Position numbers and translations under genes: made by a program. From positions 1 to 18,124 of the forward strand of contig CAYQDF010000061.1 of NCBI GenBank assembly GCA_964416175.1: a stretch of DNA of 18,124 nt, read 5' to 3'. How positions within the stretch are numbered: the stretch's first letter is position 1; the number at the start of each line of letters is the position of its first letter. The DNA comes from CAYQDF01 sp964416175 (GTDB lineage: Bacteria; Chloroflexota; Anaerolineae; Anaerolineales; UBA4823). Of the stretch, positions 13,699 to 18,124 are shown in pieces. The notes under the pieces were generated by a model that was not told where the DNA came from, searched no databases, and worked only from the letters and a program-made list of their open reading frames with translations.

Positions 13699-14127
13699 TT
13701 ACACAATCAGCCTGGGCTGTTGGGCCTCATGGGGGTGTTCTGGACCGGGATAGATCTTGAGTTTCTTAATTAATTTCCTGCCGTACCGGTTGTGGGGGAG
13801 CATTCCCCAGACTGCCCGCCTGATCACCCGGTCCGGGAATTTCGCCAGCTGGTCGCGCAGGCTGATTGCGGTCAGCCCGCCAGGGTAATTGCTGTGACGG
13901 TAATAATATTTGTCACGCAGTTTGTTGCCAGTCACCGCGACGAAACTGGCATTGATCACCACGACAAAATCGCCTGTATCCATACCAGGGGTGAATCTGG
14001 GTTTGTCTTTCCCAAGTAGGGTCCGGGCAACTTGAGTCGCCAGACGTCCCAGGTTCTGGTCTTTTGCGTCGAACAGCACCCAGTTGCGTGTGATCTCTCC
14101 TTGCTTCGGAACGTATGTCTTTTGCAC
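13699..14127 (-). CDS. rplM: 50S ribosomal protein L13
   Basis: L13 is an early-assembly large-subunit protein. The 142-residue product shows QKTYVPKQGEITRNWVLFDAKDQNLGRLAT, FTPGMDTGDFVVVINA, the KYYYRHSNYPGG motif and RAVWGMLPHNRYGR. The start is set at GTG 14127: GAGAGG lies five bases upstream and L13 proteins normally begin (M)QKTY. An ATG ten codons upstream remains open in frame but would place the Shine-Dalgarno within the gene and add non-conserved residues. It sits between truA and rpsI in the same direction, as in many bacteria. Confidence 0.97.
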   Translation of the reverse strand: MQKTYVPKQGEITRNWVLFDAKDQNLGRLATQVARTLLGKDKPRFTPGMDTGDFVVVINASFVAVTGNKLRDKYYYRHSNYPGGLTAISLRDQLAKFPDRVIRRAVWGMLPHNRYGRKLIKKLKIYPGPEHPHEAQQPRLIV

Positions 14128-14172
14128 AGCTACCTCTCCAAATCTTGAATGCTCCAAATCAGAATCTGCAAG

Positions 14173-14928
14173 CTATCCTGGATGCCCTCCATCTGCGTAA
14201 ACCACTTCGATCAAAGTTAAGCCGTGGGCTGGTGCCAGCCCTTGGACCGGTCTCTGGTCACCTCCGGATAATTTTCCAGCCAGCTCCTGAAGCTGCCGGA
14301 TCCCCTGGGCGATTTCGACCTGGAATTTCACCAGACGGCGCACCATCCGGTATAAGAAAGCGTTGCCTGAGATCTCGAACACCAGTTCATCGCCCGCGCG
14401 CTGCCAGCCTGCGGAATAGATGGCCCGCCAGGTGGTGCCATCCTTTTTCGGCGCGGTCCCGAAGGCGGCAAAATCGTATTCTCCCACCAGCAGGTCCGCG
14501 GCCTGGACCAGCCTGGAGTAAGAAACCTCCGGCCAGATACGCCAGGCGTATCGCTCAACCAGAGGCTGACGGATCGGATCACAGAGTATCCGGTAGCGGT
14601 AGCGCCGGCTGACCGCAGCATACCGGGGATGGAAATCCCCGGCTGCCTCCCGGACAGACCGGACAGCGACATCCGCGGGCAGGTGAGCGTTCAGAGCCAT
14701 CAGCATTTCATCAGAGGTGTGGCGCCATTCCAGGTCGAAAGCAATCACCTGACCCAGGGCGTGAACTCCCGTATCGGTCCGCCCGGCAGCCAGTATCGAT
14801 CGGCCCCGCCAGCCTATGTCCCTTAACGCCGTTTCCAAGACGGATTGGACTGTACGCGCCCCGGCCTGCCGTTGAAATCCCCGGAACCCGGTGCCGTCAT
14901 AGGCCAGGATAGCTTGGTAACGTGCCAT
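14173..14928 (-). CDS. truA: tRNA pseudouridine(38-40) synthase TruA
   Basis: TruA isomerises uridines 38-40 of the tRNA anticodon arm. The 251-residue protein has the N-terminal LAYDGTGFRGFQRQ, catalytic Asp52 in AAGRTDTGVHA, the RRYRYRI strand, LLVGEYDFAAFGTAPKK and EISGNAFLYRMVRRLV. The ATG at 14928 gives the family start MARYQAILAYDGTGF. No Shine-Dalgarno is visible; instead a nested hairpin (14937-14987) ends eight bases before the ATG. It lies between rplQ and rplM, a common position at the end of the alpha operon. Confidence 0.96.
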   Translation of the reverse strand: MARYQAILAYDGTGFRGFQRQAGARTVQSVLETALRDIGWRGRSILAAGRTDTGVHALGQVIAFDLEWRHTSDEMLMALNAHLPADVAVRSVREAAGDFHPRYAAVSRRYRYRILCDPIRQPLVERYAWRIWPEVSYSRLVQAADLLVGEYDFAAFGTAPKKDGTTWRAIYSAGWQRAGDELVFEISGNAFLYRMVRRLVKFQVEIAQGIRQLQELAGKLSGGDQRPVQGLAPAHGLTLIEVVYADGGHPG

Positions 14929-14936
14929 GTTCAGAA

Positions 14937-14987
14937 GGATGAATGCGGATGGGTGAGGGAGGATGCTTCACCCTTGGCAATTCATCC
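14937..14987 (-). other. Nested inverted repeat in the rplQ-truA gap
   Basis: The outer perfect stem is GGATGAAT (14937-14944) with ATTCATCC (14980-14987). A six-base internal loop on each side leads to an inner stem GGGTGA (14951-14956) with TCACCC (14968-14973). In the transcript it would fold as one long hairpin immediately before the truA start codon. It lacks a U-run, so it is more likely to affect truA translation or mRNA processing than to terminate. Confidence 0.5.
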
Positions 14988-15019
14988 AACATGTTCCACA
15001 GGAAAAAAGCCGTCATCCT

Positions 15020-15397
15020 TTACTCTTCAACCAACTCAATCAATACCATCTCAGCAGAATCACCCAGGCGAGGACCCATCTTCAGGATCCGTGTGTAGCC
15101 GCCAGGCCGGTCAGCAAATCTCGGCGCGATGTCGTCGAACAGTTTTTTTACCATTTCTGGATTCCCCATCCGGGCTGCGGCCAGCCGCCTGGCATGGACC
15201 ATCTTTGCATTGCCGGCAGCGTTACCATGCTTGGCAAGTGTGATCAGCCGCTCCGCCTGCCCACGGATTGCCTCTGCTTTCGCTCGCGTGGTCCGGATCC
15301 TCTCATGGAGGAACAGCTGATTTACCAGAGTCTTCCGCAGAGCAGTCCGGTGATTCCTGGTACGCCCCAATCTGTATCCTGCTACTCTGTGCCGCAT
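15020..15397 (-). CDS. rplQ: 50S ribosomal protein L17
   Basis: L17 is a large-subunit protein near the exit tunnel. The 125-residue product begins MRHRVAGYRLGRTRNHRTALRKTL, continues with RTTRAKAEAIRGQAERLIT, and ends with RPGGYTRILKMGPRLGDSAEMVLIELVE, all standard for the bacterial family. It starts seven bases after the rpoA stop; the GGAG in the last rpoA codon can serve as its Shine-Dalgarno, so the two are likely coupled. The order rpsD-rpoA-rplQ is conserved widely. Confidence 0.98.
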   Translation of the reverse strand: MRHRVAGYRLGRTRNHRTALRKTLVNQLFLHERIRTTRAKAEAIRGQAERLITLAKHGNAAGNAKMVHARRLAAARMGNPEMVKKLFDDIAPRFADRPGGYTRILKMGPRLGDSAEMVLIELVEE

Positions 15398-15404
15398 CGC
15401 TTAA

Positions 15405-16376
15405 TTACTCCATTTCAGTTTCATCGTCATTCTTAAGGTAATTCTTCTCCCTCATCTTGGCCCGGAGCTCTTCGAGGCTCTTTTCTCCAAAGTTGCGGAT
15501 GGACATGACTGCTTCATCGCCCTTCTCGAGCAGTTCGAGGACTTCCCCAACCGTCGTGATCCCCGTGCGTTTGAGGGAGTTAAAGACTCTGACGGACAGA
15601 TCCAGGTTCTCGATCGGCGTTTCGATCATCTCACTGGTCAGGCGGCTGCTTTCTTCTTCTTCGTGAGTGATGATCGCCAGGGATTCTTCGCTCACACCGG
15701 CCAGGTGGCGCAGGTGATCGATGAGGATTTTGGCGCTCTTGCTGAGCGCTTCCTCCGGACCGATCGTGCCATCCGTCCAGATCTCCAGAGTCAACCGGTC
15801 GTAATTGGTGCTTTGCCCCACCCGGGCTGATCCCGAATCCCATACGACCCGGCGCACCGGACTGTAAATTGCATCGACCGGCAATTCGCCAATCGGCAGG
15901 CGACCGCCCCGATCATCGGCAGGGGAATATCCCCGTCCTCGCTCGACGGTCATTTCGATCTCGAGATTGGCTTTCGGATCGTCGACCGTAAACAGGTAGA
16001 GATCCGGGTTCACGATTTCGATCTCGGGTGGTGTGATGATGTCGGCTGCGGTAACGATCCCGGCGCCGCGGACCTCAAGATGGAGTCTCGCGGTGTCCAC
16101 ATCAAACATTTTCATCCGAAGCTGCTTTATTTGCAGCATCACCCGGATGACATCTTCCCGCACCCCGGGGATATCGCTGAACTCGTGTTGCACATCTGCA
16201 AAACGGATGGAGGTGACAGCAGCGCCTTCAAGCGAAGACAGCAACACTCTGCGCAACGCGTTGCCCAGAGTGATACCGTAGCCGCGTTCCAGTGGGCTGA
16301 TTATGAATTTACCGTAGTTTCTGGCCTCCGCCTCGCGTTCTATTTTCGGCGTTACCATGTTAATCAAACCGATCAC
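15405..16376 (-). CDS. rpoA: DNA-directed RNA polymerase subunit alpha
   Basis: The alpha subunit nucleates polymerase assembly and contacts upstream promoter DNA and activators. The 323-residue product has the N-terminal domain with YGKFIISPLERGYGITLGNALRRVLLSSLEGAAVTSIRF (about 21-59), GEVLELLEKGDEAVMSIRNFGEKSLEEL in the C-terminal domain, and a highly acidic end (NDDETEME). The start is GTG 16376, with GAGAGG six bases upstream. An ATG six codons further in has no ribosome binding site at proper distance. It is a member of the S13-S11-S4-alpha-L17 operon. Confidence 0.98.
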   Translation of the reverse strand: MIGLINMVTPKIEREAEARNYGKFIISPLERGYGITLGNALRRVLLSSLEGAAVTSIRFADVQHEFSDIPGVREDVIRVMLQIKQLRMKMFDVDTARLHLEVRGAGIVTAADIITPPEIEIVNPDLYLFTVDDPKANLEIEMTVERGRGYSPADDRGGRLPIGELPVDAIYSPVRRVVWDSGSARVGQSTNYDRLTLEIWTDGTIGPEEALSKSAKILIDHLRHLAGVSEESLAIITHEEEESSRLTSEMIETPIENLDLSVRVFNSLKRTGITTVGEVLELLEKGDEAVMSIRNFGEKSLEELRAKMREKNYLKNDDETEME

Positions 16377-16443
16377 GGTTCACCTCTCCCAAGAAATTCT
16401 GGGTATTCCTGATATTCTGATTCCGAACGAACATCCTATAAAC

Positions 16444-17082
16444 CTACCTTGAGTAGTACTCGACGATTAATTGCTCGTGAAGGTTGCCGTCAATCTCGGA
16501 GCGTTCCGGCAGACGGATGACCGTTCCGCTGAGATTCTTCAGGTCCCGACTCAACCAGTCTGGCGATTGCCGGTCCTCGGCGATCTCAGCCAGGTCTTTG
16601 AAGTAAGGTCGTTTCCGTGAACCTGCCCGCACGGAGATGACATCGCCGGGCGAGAGCAGCATCGATGGCACATCCGTCCGTCTGCCGTTCACGTCGAAGT
16701 GTCCGTGTGTCACCAGCAGGCGAGCCTGTGCACGGTTGGCAGCAAATCCCAGGCGGAACACGACATTGTCCAGGCGTGATTCCAGGATCTGGAGCAGATT
16801 CAACCCCGTCAATCCGCGTCGTTTTAATGAGACCTCATAATATCTGTGGAACTGCCGCTCCAGGATTCCATAAATCCGTCTGGCTTTCTGCTTCGCTCGC
16901 AGCTGGCGGTTGTAATCCGATTCCCGGCGCCGGCGGAACTGGGCGCCCTTTCCGTGAGGCCCAGGCGGATATCCGCGCCGGTCGAAGGAGCATTTTGGCG
17001 TGAAGCAGCGGTCCCCTTTCAGGAATAACTTCTCACCCTCACGCCGGCAAAGTTTACAAACAGGTCCTGTATATCTAGCCAT
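16444..17082 (-). CDS. rpsD: 30S ribosomal protein S4, zinc-binding form
   Basis: S4 starts 16S rRNA 5'-domain assembly and in E. coli represses the alpha operon. The 212-residue protein keeps the four N-terminal cysteines (Cys9, Cys12, Cys26, Cys31) of the zinc-containing form, followed by FDRRGYPPGPHG, KQKARRIYGILERQF, and the S4 RNA-binding domain (RLDNVVFRLGFAANRAQARLLVTHGHFDVNGRR). The ending EQLIVEYYSR is typical. The ATG at 17082 has GAGG upstream. It follows rpsK by 26 bases. No S4-binding pseudoknot was identified. Confidence 0.98.
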   Translation of the reverse strand: MARYTGPVCKLCRREGEKLFLKGDRCFTPKCSFDRRGYPPGPHGKGAQFRRRRESDYNRQLRAKQKARRIYGILERQFHRYYEVSLKRRGLTGLNLLQILESRLDNVVFRLGFAANRAQARLLVTHGHFDVNGRRTDVPSMLLSPGDVISVRAGSRKRPYFKDLAEIAEDRQSPDWLSRDLKNLSGTVIRLPERSEIDGNLHEQLIVEYYSR

Positions 17083-17108
17083 TCATTAATTCCTCGATTT
17101 CAGATTCG

Positions 17109-17510
17109 TCATACCCGTCTTTTCTTCCGCGGCCGGCAGCCGTTGTGAGGCACAGGCGTCTTATCCGTGATTGCGGTGACTTTCAAACCAGCTGCCTGCA
17201 CCGCCCGAATCGCGGATTCCCGGCCAGGACCGGGACCTTTGACGAATATCTCCACTTCCTGCAAACCCATCGATTGCGCGGCTTTAATGGCCTGTTCAGC
17301 AGCCAGCCGGGCCGCAAAGGGTGTGCTCTTCCGGGACCCTTTGAAACCAGCCGATCCAGCACTGCCCCATACGACGGCGTTTCCCTGCTGGTCCGTGATC
17401 GTGACGATGGTATTGTTGAAAGTTGCGTTGATGTGCACCTGCCCGGCGGCAAGGGTCCGTTTGACTTTGCGTGCGCTGGTGCGTCGCGATGTTCGATCTC
17501 CTTTTGCCAT
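17109..17510 (-). CDS. rpsK: 30S ribosomal protein S11
   Basis: S11 lies in the platform of the small subunit near the E-site. The 133-residue product has a basic N-terminal tail, GQVHINATFNNTIVTITD, GSAGSAGFKGSRKSTPFAARLAAE, VEIFVKGPGPGRESAIRA and the C-terminal PVPHNGCRPRKKRRV, all highly conserved. AGAGG lies ahead of the ATG at 17510. It follows rpsM by 51 bases. Confidence 0.98.
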   Translation of the reverse strand: MAKGDRTSRRTSARKVKRTLAAGQVHINATFNNTIVTITDQQGNAVVWGSAGSAGFKGSRKSTPFAARLAAEQAIKAAQSMGLQEVEIFVKGPGPGRESAIRAVQAAGLKVTAITDKTPVPHNGCRPRKKRRV

Positions 17511-17561
17511 AAGACCTCTCTAAATTCTGATAATCCCTCGAGCCGATGATCTCCAGTCCGA

Positions 17562-17951
17562 TTACTTCTTCTTTGCGCCGCGCCGCCGACCGCGCCCGGC
17601 GACAGTTTTCTTAGGTCCTTTGCGTGTCCGAGCGTTCGTCCGAGTCCTCTGGCCGCGTACCGGCAGGTTCCGCCGGTGGCGCAAGCCTCGGTAGCACCCG
17701 ATCTCAATCAAACGCTTGATGTGCAGCTGGACTTCTCGCCTCAGGTCACCCTCTACCTTGTAATTCTGAACGATATACTCACGCAGCGCTGCGATCTCGG
17801 CATCCGTCAGATCTTTGATCCGCGTGTCCGGGTTCACCTGGGTCGCCTTCAGAATTTCTCGTGAACGGGTTGGACCGATCCCGTACAGGTAAGTCAGTCC
17901 GATCTCGACACGTTTATTCCGCGGTAGATCAACGCCTTCGATTCTCGCCAT
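17562..17951 (-). CDS. rpsM: 30S ribosomal protein S13
   Basis: S13 forms inter-subunit bridges and contacts P-site tRNA. The 129-residue product begins MARIEGVDLPRNKRVEIGLTYLYGIG and contains the helix-two-turn-helix GPTRSREIL, REVQLHIKRLIEIGCYRGLRHRRNLPVRGQRTRTNARTRKGP and the lysine-rich end GRGRRRGAKKK. Its ATG at 17951 is five bases after the rpmJ stop, so the two genes are probably translationally coupled. Confidence 0.98.
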   Translation of the reverse strand: MARIEGVDLPRNKRVEIGLTYLYGIGPTRSREILKATQVNPDTRIKDLTDAEIAALREYIVQNYKVEGDLRREVQLHIKRLIEIGCYRGLRHRRNLPVRGQRTRTNARTRKGPKKTVAGRGRRRGAKKK

Positions 17952-17956
17952 ATGAT

Positions 17957-18070
17957 TTATCCCTGCCGCTGTTTGTGTTTAGGGTTCTCGCAGATCACGT
18001 AAACGACTCCGCGTCGTTTAACGATCTTGCATTTGGAACAGCGTTTTTTCACCGATGCTGAAACTCTCAT
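17957..18070 (-). CDS. rpmJ: 50S ribosomal protein L36, zinc-ribbon form
   Basis: A 37-residue gene, too short for many ORF callers. It reads MRVSASVKKRC at the start, with Cys11, Cys14, Cys27 and His32 forming the C-x2-C-x12-C-x4-H zinc ribbon of the ancestral L36 (in CSKCKIVKRR and ICENPKH). AGGAG lies 10 bases before the ATG at 18070. rpmJ directly before rpsM is the usual order; infA, commonly next upstream, is not recognisable in the remaining 54 bases (18071-18124), where I see nothing else. Confidence 0.96.
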   Translation of the reverse strand: MRVSASVKKRCSKCKIVKRRGVVYVICENPKHKQRQG

Positions 18071-18124
18071 CTTCTTTGCTCCTGAATATTACGAAAAGTC
18101 CCGAAGACCAGCCGAATTTTCGAT

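Noticed and set aside
18071..18124. Possible 3' end of infA at the window edge
   Set aside because: None of the minus-strand frames shows the conserved IF-1 C-terminus, so no partial gene is called.

Overview
The window reads as a chromosomal, vertically inherited segment from a moderately GC-rich bacterium. My best guess is the phylum Chloroflexota, probably near class Anaerolineae. This rests on the gene combination (an mra cluster with a divergent FtsL, RNase Y, a tetrapyrrole methylase-MazG fusion, a zinc-type S4) and on the intergenic CTTCGACT / CCGCTCAG palindromic repeats, which I associate with such genomes. It is an inference, not a database result. I see no phage, transposase, CRISPR, tRNA or rRNA.

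Layout. (1) 1-2286, minus strand: the start of the division and cell-wall cluster, mraZ-rsmH-ftsL-ftsI, with ftsI cut by the window edge. The mraZ promoter carries a four-unit, 10-bp-period array that looks like MraZ boxes. (2) 2362-3768, plus: a stand-alone cysteine desulfurase-like enzyme, divergent from mraZ. (3) 3969-6233, minus: a malic enzyme fused to a phosphotransacetylase-like domain. It is flanked on both sides by related palindromic repeats (3834-3960 and 6352-6512). (4) 6513-6973: about 460 bases without a protein gene, holding a very good promoter with a palindrome between its -35 and -10, a long structured leader or RNA, and a terminator-like hairpin just before recX. (5) 6974-9191, plus: recX and rny (RNase Y). 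(6) 9184-9816, minus: a metallo-beta-lactamase-fold hydrolase whose 3' end overlaps that of rny. (7) 10000-11742, plus: tryptophanase and a small four-cysteine protein that may be translated from a leaderless mRNA. (8) 11799-18070, minus: the distal end of a ribosomal protein operon, rpmJ-rpsM-rpsK-rpsD-rpoA-rplQ-truA-rplM-rpsI, followed by mazG. rpmJ (37 aa) is easy to miss.

How the parts relate. Most genes are housekeeping: division and envelope control (mra cluster), translation and transcription (ribosomal/rpoA operon, truA), RNA turnover (rny), recombination control (recX) and nucleotide-pool sanitation (mazG). The metabolic genes (malic enzyme, tryptophanase, desulfurase-like enzyme, MBL hydrolase) stand alone and do not form one pathway.

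The less ordinary content lies between the genes: the recX leader with its operator-like palindrome and pre-terminator arrangement, the two palindromic elements whose stems differ in sequence but stay self-complementary, the cloverleaf-like structure between rpsI and mazG, and the nested hairpin ahead of truA. I did not find a clearly new multi-gene system. The recX leader is the strongest candidate for undescribed biology.
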